Shown here: one piece after another, positions 44,900 through 57,497 of the stretch
How the letters are laid out: the number at the start of each line of letters is the position of its first letter
Position numbering within the stretch: the stretch's first letter is position 1
Assembly: GCA_001051155.2 (NCBI GenBank)
Contig: JYIP02000013.1
Coordinates: forward strand, 186,001 to 250,000
Direction: 5' to 3'
Length of the DNA stretch: 64,000 bases
From: Chrysoporthe austroafricana
Lineage: Eukaryota; Ascomycota; Sordariomycetes; Diaporthales; Cryphonectriaceae
The notes under the pieces: generated by a model
The model's input: only the letters and a program-made list of their open reading frames with translations
Told to the model about the DNA's origin: nothing
The model's database searches: none
Program-made: the position numbers and the translations under genes

Positions 44900-46306
44900 A
44901 TGTCGGTCAGTGAACTTACACAAGAGGTTCTTGATCGCCCGCTTGACATTTTCAACGATCGCTATTTCGAACGAGAACGCACCTTGCCTTCTCCAGAGAG
45001 CCCTGTCGCCTTCCCGCTTTTCTCGCGCCTGCCCAAAGAGCTGCGGCTCGAGATCTGGACATTGCACCTTCGCCGGCGCCGTTTCTTCGACGTGCTATTG
45101 GAAGACAATACATCGGCTCAGGCTACCGCGCCAGAACGCAGTGTGTGGTACAATGGTGGCAATGCGCTCGAAAGCGACCGCCCGCCGCTCTTGTCTATAA
45201 CATTCCTCAGCGCTCCTATACCGGCAATACCAGCTTTGCCACTAGTATGCCACGAATCGTATAACATATATAACGATTTCTATCGCCTTCAGATCCCTTC
45301 GAGCGTCCGAATTCCTTCTACGCGCAGCAATAGCGGCTATAGAACGAAATATATTATCGCTCACTTACATCCTGATCTGGACATCCTTTCGCTTCACACC
45401 CCATATCCATCTCAAATTATCACAGAAAATCTCCTTCCTTTATTCTTGCATACTCTCTTGCAATACGATTCTTCCCCAAAATATTGCCGGTTCGGCCTCC
45501 GCCATCTCTGTATCGACTTGACGCGCAATTATACGGACGAAGAACCCCCTCCGCTTTCTCCCGATATCCTTGCTTCTGTCCGCCTTACTATCTCATACTT
45601 ACGAACTCTTTATTTTCGACTCGTTACCGAACATCACGAGCCACGCTTGATGAGCGAGCCTTTAACCGACTCTCAATCGTTACCGTGGTATAATGCCAGC
45701 GTGCCTTTCCTCCCAGCCCCTTTATGGGGTTATTCAGGAATAGTAGAGCGCGTCAAAGGCGGTGACCCGCGGCTTACCGGGCCCGAAAGTGCGGCAGACC
45801 TGCGCCAAGTATGGATTGGCAGCCAAATCCGCCCTTCGCTTGAGATCTGGGCAGCGCGAGAGCGTGCATGGGGGGCACGTGCGGGCGCCGAACGAATAGC
45901 CAATGCCGATGGAGGTATTTACGTTCGTGCTCTCATTGGCATGGCCGGCCAGGCTATGGGAGTTTCCGAGCCTTCCAGCCGCAGCCTCAAACATGCCTTG
46001 CATAGCGGATATGCCACTTGGCTTTCTCTGGTGGATGATACGACAAACTTCGGCAAGCTCACGCGCAGCATGTTGCATACCGCTCAGCAGCGTTTTCTTC
46101 TCGGCTGCAAAAACGGCCCAGCGATCGCGCCGGAAGAATGGGCGCTCCAGCGCCAGCCGCAAACCGCTGTCGGCTTTTGGCTGGTAGATCTAACAATACT
46201 TGAAGCGGCTAAGACGGTCGGACTTACAGGGAAGCACGTAGTCGATCTTGGAGGGTGTCAAGATGCTATTGAATTATTGGCATTCGAAAGTCATTACTTG
46301 TTATAA
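44900..46306 (+). CDS. 2EXR-domain protein
   Basis: Single exon, 468 aa from ATG 44900 (MSVSELTQEVLDRP). The 2EXR signature FSRLPKELRLEIWTLHL is at about residue 42-58, followed by PALPLVCHESYNIYNDFYRL. This F-box-like domain is very common in filamentous ascomycetes and has no established function. The C-terminal half (QTAVGFWLVDLTILEAAK) is also usual for longer members. Start could be upstream at 44723; the chosen ATG directly precedes the conserved part. Confidence 0.8.
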   Translation: MSVSELTQEVLDRPLDIFNDRYFERERTLPSPESPVAFPLFSRLPKELRLEIWTLHLRRRRFFDVLLEDNTSAQATAPERSVWYNGGNALESDRPPLLSITFLSAPIPAIPALPLVCHESYNIYNDFYRLQIPSSVRIPSTRSNSGYRTKYIIAHLHPDLDILSLHTPYPSQIITENLLPLFLHTLLQYDSSPKYCRFGLRHLCIDLTRNYTDEEPPPLSPDILASVRLTISYLRTLYFRLVTEHHEPRLMSEPLTDSQSLPWYNASVPFLPAPLWGYSGIVERVKGGDPRLTGPESAADLRQVWIGSQIRPSLEIWAARERAWGARAGAERIANADGGIYVRALIGMAGQAMGVSEPSSRSLKHALHSGYATWLSLVDDTTNFGKLTRSMLHTAQQRFLLGCKNGPAIAPEEWALQRQPQTAVGFWLVDLTILEAAKTVGLTGKHVVDLGGCQDAIELLAFESHYLL

Positions 46307-47618
46307 GTCTAAGGACTCGCTTTCCCCTTACCTTTTCAGCGCCGCCTTTGGCTCCCTATGGAAACTCGGCCTTTCTTGTTGCAAGTGAGGGTTGGCTTAT
46401 GAGAGATCACAAGGGTATGGGCAACAAGGAGCACGGGTGACTTAGGGCGAAAGAGGTGGCTATATAAGGTTGACCATCTCCCACTCTCTAAAAAGATTTC
46501 ATCGTTGCTCTTTAGGCGTCAATCTGTGCCAGGTCAAAAGGAGCGACCACACCCAGCTGACTGGGGATCACTTTTGGTCTATATAGCTGTCTGGTCTGCT
46601 TACATTGTGTGCTCGGCCAGATATGTTAGGCTGAATAACAATTATTACACGACACACAGCAGCAACCGCAAAAGAGTCACTGCAAGAGTTTCATATTAGA
46701 GGTTGATAATCGCCTTGAGATAACTCGGAGTGGTCAGGCTAGCGCTGGTTCCGGCATGACATGATGAAGCCGGAGCTACTCAGTAGGAGGTCGAAGTGCC
46801 GCTCAGAGCATGCGGCGACAATAAGATATGGATATAATCGTGGCATTCGAAAAGTCGGTGCCTTCAGAGAGCCAGTAGATTTCAGCTGTAATCACACCAG
46901 ACTATATCTGCTTATGTATATATATAGAAACAGACTATCAAAAGCTACGCAAAGATATTCTCAGGCAGGACAATATGCGAAGCTGAAAGTAATCGTCCGC
47001 GCTAAGATCTCCGTCTCCAAGATCATATTGCTCTTCCATTTATCCCTTGCTACAGGTCTAGAACTACTGCCAGTGGCAGCAGCGCGTACCCTACTCAAGT
47101 CAATTTTGGAAGGAATCCTCGATATCAAGCAAATTCGAGTCTAAACGACGACGACAACGACAACTGTAAAAATGATGGGCATATTCGACTATCGCTACAA
47201 GTTCCCCATGTAGAACCTACAGGAACTCAAAGAAAATGTAATTCAGGCAGTAAAGTCTATAATCTGCCGCTTAATTATTCAGGGTTCCACCCCGACTCAT
47301 GAATATAACGATCGTAAAGTACAATCTTCAGCAAATGGAAGTTTTCTATTTGGAATGAGACAATGAAGTAGAATTTGAGTGTTTGTGGCCCTTCTTCAAT
47401 AGACGGCTCCCAAGTAAAGAATATTGTGGACTGCACAAAGGTGGGCGTGTTAATATTACACCCCGATACTCACTCCGCTATATAGCTTGTTTTGCTAATC
47501 GACTTGTTAAAGCTTCCGTTATAATACATTGGCTATAGTCAACTTTCTGTTTCTTCGCCTGTCTTTGAGCCTTTCTATTGATTAATCCCTTTCGTTTACC
47601 TTCGCCCTTTTCCTCCCT
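46307..47618. other. intergenic with gene remnants
   Basis: A plus-strand frame 46761-47144 ends GLELLPVAAARTLLKSILEG, reminiscent of the helical adaptor segment in fungal signalling proteins but isolated; not called a gene. A lone palindrome-like unit lies near 47308-47330. At 47391-47416, CCTTCTTCAATAGACGGCTCCC repeats SNF2 exon 3 sequence, a third tiny fragment. Confidence 0.45.
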
Positions 47619-50600
47619 TTACTCTTCTTCCTCCTCCTCGTCATTATCATCGTTCTCGCCACCCTGGGCCTCTCCTTGTGTTTCTCTCAACCTCCGCTTC
47701 TTTTCTAATCTCGCCCCTCTCGTCCTCTCTACGAGCTCCTCCCACGTCTCGCCCACCCACTTCTGCAGTAATGCTACCCCCGGCTCCTTTGCCGGTTTCG
47801 TGTCCGCCCACCCATACTTCGGATCGGCTCCCTGCTCAAGCAAGAATCGCACAAACTGCGCCGCCTGCTCCGATGTCCTCCGCGCTGCGTGGTGCAATGC
47901 CGTCATCCCTTTCTCCTGCTTGTGGCGGTACCGGGGCCGTCCATCGGGCCACGTCTCAACGTAGACTTCTGGCTGTTCCTCTCGAGGGCTGTTCGAGCGG
48001 GTTTGCTTGGTGGTGCCGGAGCCTGCCCTCCTCGGAAAGTCGATGGGCGCCCCAAGGCGCAGCAGCTCTGCGGCAAGGGTGACGGAAAGGTTGGAGGACT
48101 GCGCCAGAGATGACAGCGCCCAGCCCAGGAACCGCTTGTTCAGGGGCTCACCGCCGAGGACGTCGTCGATCAGCCGGTGCCACGTCTGGATAAGGCGAAC
48201 CTCGAATAAGGCGCTCTTTTTGGCTGCGTTGAAGGCCGATCTAGAGAAGAGGACGGAGCGCTCGTAGTGCTCCCTTACGGACAGAGGATAGGGTAGCTCG
48301 CCCTGATGGTCCCGCACCGTATTGGGATCTCCGGAGTAATAAGGATAAGCGAATTCCAGACCACGATGGGGGTCGAGGAGAAAATTCTCCCACACCGCGT
48401 ACAGATCTGGGGAGTTGGTAGCAACGGCCTCGCGGGCCAGCCAGCTGTAGCGAGAGCTGTAACTAGTAAACCTCGAGCACCATAGCTTGTCCAGGAACCA
48501 GAGCAGCAGGTCTGGATTCTCGCCTTTCATAACCGCGCTGTAAAATTCAGTGTTTTGAGGCCAGCAGGTGGACCACTCGGTCAGGACTTCGACCATCGGC
48601 AGCGAGCCCCTCGTTGCTGCCAGAAGGATCGCGGGCGCTACGACATGATTGTGCGCCGCGATATGAGGCGCAAGCCGCTGGATTCCGTCGATATTGCCGG
48701 CTTTCGTGAACTCAAACAAGAGGACTTCGAGCTCGTCAGAGGAGAGTTGATCCTTGGGTACGCGTGCTGGGTAAGGCCTGGAGATCTGGTGACGTGTCCG
48801 CCAATGAGAAGCAGCATCCCGGCGGGTTGAGAAGCCGATGACGGCGAATTCACAGCCCGACACGGAGCACTTCCAAGGCCGCATGTGGTTCTCACGCTTG
48901 ACATGCGTGTCGCGGGCCTTGTGCGTGGTGAACCCCTGCCGGCTCAGGCTGCAGCTAGGGAACCAGCACTTGAAGATCCTGGTCCCGTAGTGTCTCTTCA
49001 GCGTGGCGCAGTGACACTCGGGCTTTCGGTGCTCCCTCTCGACGCATAGCAGCGCCGTCAGGCGCTCGTAGATGCGAGCCCACATGCATGACATGATAGA
49101 AGGGTCCTTATCAACCCACTCGTCGCCTGTGTGGTTGACATTTGTTACTTCCCGGCCGGATCAAGTCTCGGGCAATGGTAGCTGTTGAAACACAGAACTT
49201 ACAATTAGTGAAATTCCAATCCGTCTGGTTATCGTCTTGATGGAATTGCGAGACGCCACAGACGATATGGACAATCTCGGGCCAGTCCGACTCGATGTCC
49301 CTGAAGATGGCATTCTGAAGGCTGACCGTACCTTCAAAGCGAAAATTTCTCAGCTCCAGCGCTACGCGGCAGAGCAGCTCGCGCAGGCCCGGACAGGCCG
49401 ACAGGTCCTTGGACTGTTCGACGCAGGACTTGGTGAGGGCGATCCATTGGGTGAAGGCAAACCAGTGAAGCCGGTATTTCCCGGCGAGGATGTTTGCCTC
49501 AAGCTGCTCGTCGGACAGGTTTTCGTCGAAGATCCCCGAGCAGAGATACGTCAGGGTGGATTTTGCAAGGTTGTAGTGAGCCTCGGCTTTGTCCATGAAG
49601 CCGGCGATCTGCCGGCTGAAGATGTATCTTTGCCACTGTGAGTCCTCGAAGCAGCTGCAGCTGAGGCACGCAGAGTCCGACTTACTCGCTGACGGTGAAA
49701 TGCACAAAGCGCGGGCTTTCGTCCACAACTTCAACAGCTACGCCACATATGCGAACGAAATTCATGCTGGCCATGGTTGAAGGCGCTGCGTTATTGCCCG
49801 ACGCAATGTCTAGAGCTTGCTCCATCTCGTATTGCGTCATGAGAACGGGGGCACACCCAATCCAGCCAAAGATCATCTTCGCTTTTCGTTGTAAGGCCGG
49901 TGATAGATCATTGATTCGGGCAAAGATTCGATAATACCTATATATTCCAAAAAAAAAAAATAAGTCTTGCTTCTCGACGAAGTGCTGAGCTGCCAGACGT
50001 ACGCGTCATCAAGGTCTTGAGGGAGTACTCGAAGTTCGCGCTCGATTTCTTCGAAATTGGTGAGCAGCTCGACGTTATCCAAGATAATGCGCGCATACAG
50101 AAACATGCCTGTGCCGTAGATGTCAACATGTTACCGTCCTTTGTATGGAGGAAAGCTGTGGCACGTGGAAGTCAAGCTACCGTTTGCATTTGCCGCGAGG
50201 GGTGCCAACAGATGCCGTATCTGCTCCCGGGCCTGCTGGACGAAATCTGCGTTGTCTACCCAGTTCTGGATCCTCCGGTTGACATAGGCCTGAATGCTGG
50301 CCGAATTCCTCTTGTCCACAAGGATGCTGGCGGCTTTGGTCTCAAGAATCTTGGTGATGTCGTCCTCGGACCTGCTGCTGACGAGAATCTTTGTTTCGGT
50401 ACAGTCGTCCAATGCAACGAATTGCTGCAAAAGTATCCTGCGTTCCACCGCCTCCATCTCGTCCAGCCCATCAACTATGATGTACGTAGGTCCAACGCTT
50501 TTGAGAAGGGTTTTGAACAGTTCCGATAGCTTTTTCGTGCTACCGACTAGGTCTCGTTCGTCGGACTCAGCCAGTATGGACTGGACATCTTTAGTATCCA

Positions 50601-51730
50601 ATGCTAACTGGAACAGCAGAGACTGCAGGATGGATCTGGCCGTGGTGCTGGTCCGGTGGATGTGGCTCGGGAACGCAAAAAGCGTTCGATGACGTTCCTT
50701 GGCCTTCTTGATCGCCGCCGCCGAGAGATATGTCTTGCCTAGAATTCATAGTGAGCCCCACGCCTCACGAAACGCGTCTGAAGCCAACAAACGATGAGTA
50801 CTTGCCTGCTCCTGGTATACCCCGAATCCACAGGAGACGCGCACCCGAGTTGGAGAGGTCCAGCCAGTCCAAGAAAGCCTTGTCAAGCATAAGCCACTTC
50901 GCCGACCCTTCCAACGAGCGATTCAGCAGCCAGTCCAGGCGATCGTCGTAGGTCTGAGGGGCGACGCGGCTCCGCACGGCTTGGAACTTTTGTAGGCCCT
51001 GGATATCTGTTTCCTGGTCGAAATGGGCGAGAGCTCTAGCCCGGGCTTCGTGCTCCTGTTGTATGTGTTGGAATGAGACCTCATTCCGCATAGAAGCGGT
51101 GTGGCGCTCAATATGGCTGGCTAGAACCGCGATCTTGGCCTTCTGCTTTGGCCAGACAGACTCGAAGAAGATCCTTGGTCCTGGAGGTGGTCAGCAGGTT
51201 CGGGTTTCGCAGTCTGATGGGGGAGGGGTGGCCTTACTTGACATGTTGAAAAACTCAAAGGCCACGGTGTAAAACTCAAGGATGTCCTCGTAGAACAGCG
51301 CCAACTTGTCTCTCAGCTTGTCGGTATTGTCAAAGACCTTGATTAGATCCACGAAATGCGGCAAGGCGTCGCCGATCTGCTCCATGGCGGCAATGACGGC
51401 GTCAGCGAACTTGGCGATGTTGTCGGTCCATACCAACAAGACACGGATAGGCCCCCAAACCAAAGCCATTATGTCTGGCCTGACTTGCACGAAGGTGTCG
51501 ACAGCGGTACCATAGGCCGAAAGCTTTTCGAGGAACCTGCTGATCTTGTTTATGCGTCGGATACGTTGTTCGGCATCCTGCTTTGCTTGCAGCTGCTCGA
51601 TCGCCTCCCAGACCTTCTCAATGCTAGTGGTTGTTAGCAAATCCTCAAACAACTTTTCATCTTTCAATTTCTTTTTGAAAGTTCTCTTGGCTGCCTCAAA
51701 CGCTTGCTGCGAAGGGTCTAGTGTCGCCAT
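47619..51730 (-). CDS. NLR: DUF7708, NACHT, C2H2 zinc fingers, ankyrin-like repeats
   Basis: Seven exons: 51730-51238, 51180-50806, 50738-50181, 50108-50003, 49937-49686, 49627-49203 and 49126-47619; 1238 aa, in frame throughout. Residues ~50-160 are DUF7708 (RPDIMALVWGPIRVLLVW). NACHT starts at ~275: P-loop GIPGAGKTYL, Walker B-like TYIIVDGLDEME, then KILVSSRSE. A winged-helix region follows (MIFGWIGCAPVLMT, FVHFTVSEY). After residue ~740, two C2H2-type fingers (CWFPSCSLSRQGFTTHKARDTH; CSVSGCEF...H) precede ankyrin-like helices (GMTALHHAARR, LLEQGADPKYG). It ends in a poly-Glu tail. The intron at 50805-50739 is a GC-AG intron (donor CAG|GCAAGT) lying inside the P-loop codons. Fungal NLRs are non-self sensors. 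Intact and probably functional. Confidence 0.9.
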
Positions 51731-52647
51731 TTTTATTGGAAATTTGAGATCTTTTCTGGAAGAACTGAGCCGGCGGTCAAAGTTGGAATGCGATGTTGTA
51801 GGCCATCTGGGAGGGGCTGGAAGATGTTCGACGACGACAGGCCGTTGAGGCCTCGCAAGTACTGTATCAAAAGGCTATAGAACGTAACTATGCAAATATC
51901 GGGGGATCACGCTGCGCCGCCATGTTGGGTGGCGCAGGTCTGACAACCTGAAACGAATCACACCCTACCAGTATTGAAAGCCGCCTCTGATTTGCTATTT
52001 CCCCCCCCCCCTTGCCACATGGAGAGGCCTTTCCTGTTGGAAGCTTAGACCCTGGTATGGATGCTGGAGGGAGTTGCGAGGTGGGGAGTCTTGTAAAATG
52101 CGAGTACTTAGGCATTCGGATACAAAGATGCCATCATTGAGGTCGGGCAATGACCAAGGCCTAGCTGCCTATATTAGGTCGAAACATCACTAATACTTGC
52201 GTACCAGGAACCCGTTCAGGCTCAATATTCTGCATGCAATTAAAATGCACACATATGAACATATGTAAACCTATGTCACAGCATACCACCAGTCCTTTAA
52301 ATAGCATGAAAAGCTAGAGTCGAGAGGGCTTATTTGTTGAAGTCTGTGTGGCCGTTCAAGCCCTAATTATACACAAATGAAGGAAATTCACAGCCTCCCT
52401 TTTGTGTGCCTGGTTCTCAGATTGATTCGCAGGAATGGACACTCCTCCGTAGGAATTGGCCCGAGCGCCTCTTGGTCAGCTATCTTGTCTGGTAAGGCGG
52501 GGAACCGCCGGCACTCATCGAAGGCTTCCAGTTCACCGGCCATGCTGCTACACATCGGTAAACTAGGAATGTTCTCGCTATGTCTAACTGAGCTAGTAAG
52601 CCTACCCAGCGCGCCCGTGAAGCATGTGTCCTCATACACTTGCCTGA
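51731..52647. other. intergenic between two minus-strand genes
   Basis: Contains the NLR promoter and the SNF2 3' flank. An open frame 52388-52647 continues the SNF2 reading frame if the last intron is retained, an alternative C-terminus of about 100 residues. Confidence 0.5.
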
Positions 52648-55600
52648 CTACTTGAAGAAATCGAGGAGTGTCTGCATAATCTAGTGTTAGTGTACGTATT
52701 TCAAATATATTCCTTAGGCTCGTAGAGCTTACCTCCCATCGCTGATTTACGAGGCTTTCTTCCTCCTTTATCCGCTCGGCCTTGTTGTGCTCTGAAGACG
52801 AGAGAGACTCGCTGATGAGCCTTAATTTCTCATTTTGAACCAATTGGACATACTGAGAACCGGGTAGTTAGGACATGCGTAGTCAAAGAGCATCAGCCAT
52901 GAGGTGGTGGCCACCCAGAACTCTGTAGCACAGTATAAGGAGAAGGGGAGCAAAGGGTAGCCGGCTTACCTCCTCAATGCTGTCCCTCACACAATACCTT
53001 GTGACTTTCACCTCTCTAGTCTGCCCAATCCGATGTACGCGATCCACTGCCTGGGCCTCAGCCATGGGGTTCCACTGCGGCTCAACGATGTGGACCTCGG
53101 ATGCAACGCTCAAATCGATGCTATTGTAGTTGGTATATAGGTTAGTAATACTCTTGTAGCCTCTGTTTGATTGTGGTCCACCAGCCGACGGCGGCGTGGG
53201 AGGGCGAGACAAGAGAGAAAGAACGGCGCAATACTCTCGTGTGCCGACGAAATACGTACCCTTCACCCACGGCCCCGATAGTGGCCAATATAATCACGCA
53301 ATTTTTATCACCGTTAAATCGATCTAGGGCATCGCGGCGCTGTTGTAATGTGGAGCGGCCGTCAATTCGTACGGTTGAGAGGTTGAGGGAGGAGAGATGT
53401 GGGCCCAATGCACAAGATATCATGTCGAGCATGCCAGTCCAGTGCGAGAAGATGACGCTACAATTCATCAGCGAAATGGGTTGATACGCACAAGCAAGGG
53501 AGCCCCTAGGAGATTGAAGATACCTCTTGGCGGGTGAATGGGCTTCATCCTCGGAATTCTTGCTTTCCAGTATCGTGACGATGTTGCTCAGCAGTGCCAA
53601 AACCTTGGAGGAGGGGTTCTTAGACCCACGTAGAATGCCTGCGACAGACGAGGCGATCCCGGGTGTCGAACACTCCGGGCACGCCAGCGGCGCACCGTCA
53701 GCCGGGTCCAAGCATGTTTCGCAAGCAATGTGTTTCTTGCACGAGAACTCAGTCATGCTAGCCCCCTGCACCTCGTCATCCTCGCCATAACTTTGATAGC
53801 CACAAACACAACAATTGCGCCTCTGTTCGGACACTGTCCGGAGCAGAGCCCAGCTGACTCTGCCTTCGTCGCGATTCTGCCATGCTTCCAAGGCCACCCG
53901 AGGTAGCAGCGCCTGGCCGTGATCGCAGATCCTGCGTAGCACAGATATTAGAATGATTATGTTTCCCATGCGCTTGCGGCGCAGCTTCCCGGCGATGGAC
54001 TCTTTGGCATCGAGTTTCTGTGGCTTCTTCGTTGTCTCGGAGCTGGGCTTCGAATTAGAGTCTTGGTCCTTGCTAGCAAGGAGATGTGATCTTCTCTTGA
54101 AGAATTCGTACATCTCCCTCTCGTCAGGAAGCAGTTCGACAATCTCGACGCACTCCGTCTTGCGAGGCAGTTTCAGCGTCGATGCCAGGTAAGGATGTGC
54201 TTTGGTGCGGCGTAGACAGGTTGCGCGTACGAGCTTCCGCAATGTATGTAGGGAGTGCTCACGATGGGAGAGGATGGGCGACGAAATCCAGAACCTGAAC
54301 TGATCGCGCGTCACGAACGGCGGAACTCCAATGAAGGCGAGCAGGGAGCCGAAGTCGTCGAGCAAGTTTTGGATCGGCGTGCCTGTCAGGCACCACCGGT
54401 AGTGTGCGGGAACTTCGCAGGTTGCGTGGAAGATCTTGGATGAACGGTTGCGGATTTTGTGAGCTATGCGAGTAAGACGGGCCCGGTAAGTTCTTGCATA
54501 GTCAAAGGGCGTGCTGCGACGGAAACCCGGAGGCATGGACACCAACCTTCGTCTAGGACGATTCTCGCCCAAGAACAAGTATACAGCGGACCGTATGTCG
54601 CCCAATCTGAACGAAGCGTGTCATACGTAGTAAGGACGATATCGCTGTTGTGCAGCTCGGCGGTCGAGTCTTGCCGTTTGCTGCCATGGTACACCAACGA
54701 GTTTATTTCACCCGTTCGAATATGTCTTTGCCAGTTAGGTCAGGGGTTCTCGACAGGAGGAAACAGGCGCGATCCTATACCTATCGATCTGTTGCTGCCA
54801 TCCATAGATGGCTGCAAGGCCGGTCAAGTCAGCAGATGCGTCACATGCTAGAGTAGCACATATCAAAAGCGTAGGATCCATGACCGTACTTGATTTGGGT
54901 GTGACTATCAGAGTTGCTCTAGACATTCGCATTGTCTTAGGCGTAGCAAGGTTGGATGTTCTGTCGAGATGGTGACAAATGAGGGCCAGGGTAGACAGCG
55001 TCTTTCCCAAGCCCATTTCCTAAAGACCGGGTCAGACGAACTCACGAGATTCAAGAAAGCAGCTTATTAGAGGTACATCAGCCAATATGCCTCCCCGTAA
55101 GCTCGGCAGAGGCACGTTCTGAACGGAGTTGGTAACAATGTGTCGATACCTGGAGACGCGTCAGAATTAAGCAGGTAAATAAGTCTAGTAAGGGGCATAT
55201 GGACTGTCTAGCCCCTAGGGTGAGGTAGAGACAGTGGGAGTTTAGTGTGTGTACTCACACCTGGTTTCCTTCTTCAACAGACGGCTCCCAGAGCGAAGGG
55301 TATCTTGAGGTGCCTGATGCACCTTGCTCCCTTTCAACCATCATAGCAAGCGCACTGAGTTGATGCCTATAATATTGCTCCGTCAGCTGGACTACCAAGA
55401 ATAGGGTCGCATGCACTCACTCTTTAAGTGTCGAGATGATCCTCGAGCTCTGCTTGACCTCCAAGGCAAGGCTTGCATCTGGCCCGCTCGCCTCGTCAAA
55501 GATCCTCAGCACTCGACTCCTTTCGGCTTCTCCGAGCTGTTCTTCATCAGCAGCCCCAGACGTCTGTCTTGGCGATGCGGCAGCCGACCGATGTACCATT

Positions 55601-56209
55601 CTCGGCATCTCCTCTCCGGGGCGAGTGAAATACATGGGGTTCAGATACCTCACCCTCCTATCATACTCGGAGACTTCTGGGCGTTGGAGGAACAGGTCGT
55701 CCTGGTCTAAAATGGTTGTGACGGCATCCTTACTGGAGAGGAAGCCGTAGACGATGACCCTTAGTGGTCGTACTCGGACGCTGTCGCCGTATATTTTAGA
55801 TGATGGAGCACCTAAGGACGCGGCTAGGGTCACAGAGTGCTCTCTGATAAGTCGCGGTAGGGCTTGTGAAACGAGAAACCCGGCACTTCTCCCGCTGCCT
55901 TCGTATCGGAGCAATATTGTGTTATCGAGACAAGTAACCTGCACAGGAGCCATCTCTGGGGAGTGTTCCCATGAGCGATATGTGCAGCTTGCCTCCATCA
56001 AGAGCTTCGACAGTTAGTATTAGTTTGGGAAACGCGGCCTGCGGGAGTTCACATACCAATCCGAAGCAAACATCGTACGGCAGACTCGGAGGGGTCTCGA
56101 CAGCGGCAACTAGGCAGCCCACAATCGTTAGCCTACGGACCTTGGGCAGGAAAGTAGCATGCGGCCGCACCCGTTGTGCTGGAAAGACGGCTTGCAGGAG
56201 TATACTCAT
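52648..56209 (-). CDS. SNF2-family helicase with RING finger (Rad5/HLTF-like)
   Basis: Twelve exons join in frame to 899 aa: 56209-56057, 56004-55421, 55366-55259, 55149-55077, 55019-54890, 54811-54781, 54725-54547, 54463-53524, 53457-53260, 53120-52970, 52852-52733 and 52680-52648. The N-terminal region (PLRVIVYGFLSSKD, VRYLNPMYF) is typical of these fungal proteins. Then GGILADEMGLGKTLSTLALI (Walker A), VLTTYDTLRSDWA, LDEAHKIRN (DEAH), WCLTGTPIQNLLDD, a RING-like C3HC4 (CCVCGY...CKKHIACETC...CPEC), VIFSHWTGMLD, and QWNPMAEAQAVDRVHRIGQ (motif VI). Enzymes of this type remodel chromatin or act in DNA-damage tolerance, often as ubiquitin ligases. The 5' end is uncertain: another possible first exon (MTSVGKRRVDGD, 56508) lies upstream. 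Confidence 0.85.
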
Positions 56210-57497
56210 TTGTCGAACTAGGTATGTCCTCCTTCGCACCGTCCTTTGGTGATCCTACGAGGAAGTGATCAATGTCATTGTTTTCATTTCGAGTCGCCTC
56301 GTAGAGACAGATTCATACCGACAGAGCTCTCGTAAGCGGAGCTTCGACCTCCCAACGGGGCTGCGAAGGGTTCGCAGGGCGTGCTTGACGGGATCTCTTT
56401 GGCCGAGAGCGGTATGGCGGGTTCTTTGCGTATCTCTGTCGGCCTTGGTTTCTTACTTGTCGAGCAGGCTTCATCGCCATCTACGCGTCGTTTCCCCACA
56501 GAAGTCATGTCGACACTGGCAGCGTAATTTCTTGAAGCAAATTAGCCTCTGTCTATCCGGTTTCGGTAGATAGTGACCATTCGCGAGGGGCTACTGCTGA
56601 GACTTTATCTCGCTGGTGCTTACCGTTTGATGCATATTCTGCATAAACGCATGACTAGGAGCTTGCGGGCAGCGCAAAATCCTAGCCGGAGGCCTCTTGA
56701 GCAGGCCGCTGCATGGCGATAGGAAATGGCTCAGCGCAAGGCTAAATGTCAGGAACTAGCCCGGAGATTCTGCAGACTCGATGCATGCTGTACCGTTGAT
56801 CGCTAGTTCACAAATTTGAGAGGGGCAAGTACTTTAAGCGTGCATAAGCAATCAGCCTCGAGGTCGGCTTTCTAGGTACTATAACCATGTGTGGCCGTTG
56901 AGCTCGTCCTTCTGCCCATGTCTGCCCTCAGAGATGTAGCCCGGTGGACAACAGAAAACAATATAATCTAGAAAGATGACAAGTAGTTGATGTAACTGTA
57001 CGGTATTAAGAGGTAAGGGGATTGGCGCGAACGGAAGGGGCATTTGACCAGGCTGCATGATCCCACCCGCCAGCCTGTCGAGGATCTATTTCGACAGACG
57101 AGCACAGGTCCGAGGCGTTTTCGTTGCGTTTGCGTTGAAGCAGCAGGTGCACGCCCACGTGACACAGTTAATCATTATATCCTACCAATGCACTCTTAAG
57201 GGAGACATGATCGTCCTATACGATCAGGTGGCTACAGTGGAGTACTCTGTCTTCGCCACCTGGACCCGCAGCTCATGATATCGACATCGACTTCGCCCGG
57301 TGGGAAGCAGTCTCCGCTGCCAGATAGCGTCCAAGAGCCCAATATAAAGAAGCGACTTTGACTATAAAACTAAAGAAATTATCTGAGCCACGGTACAATA
57401 ATGAATAGCCGGAAAGGGCTGAAACATCCTACGCCAGGCGTAATGGTCTGAAATGTAATGAGGCGAGGATTTCGACTTTATTATTCAGGCCGAGTTT
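56210..57497. other. intergenic, possible SNF2 first exon
   Basis: The minus-strand frame 56508-56284 (basic, Ser/Pro-rich) could be a spliced N-terminal exon of the SNF2 gene, but no phase-compatible strong donor and acceptor pair was found. Nothing else is recognised. Confidence 0.4.

Noticed and set aside
46761..47144. 127-codon plus-strand frame as a gene
   Set aside because: Only the last ~25 residues look protein-like; there is no start context and no partner exons.
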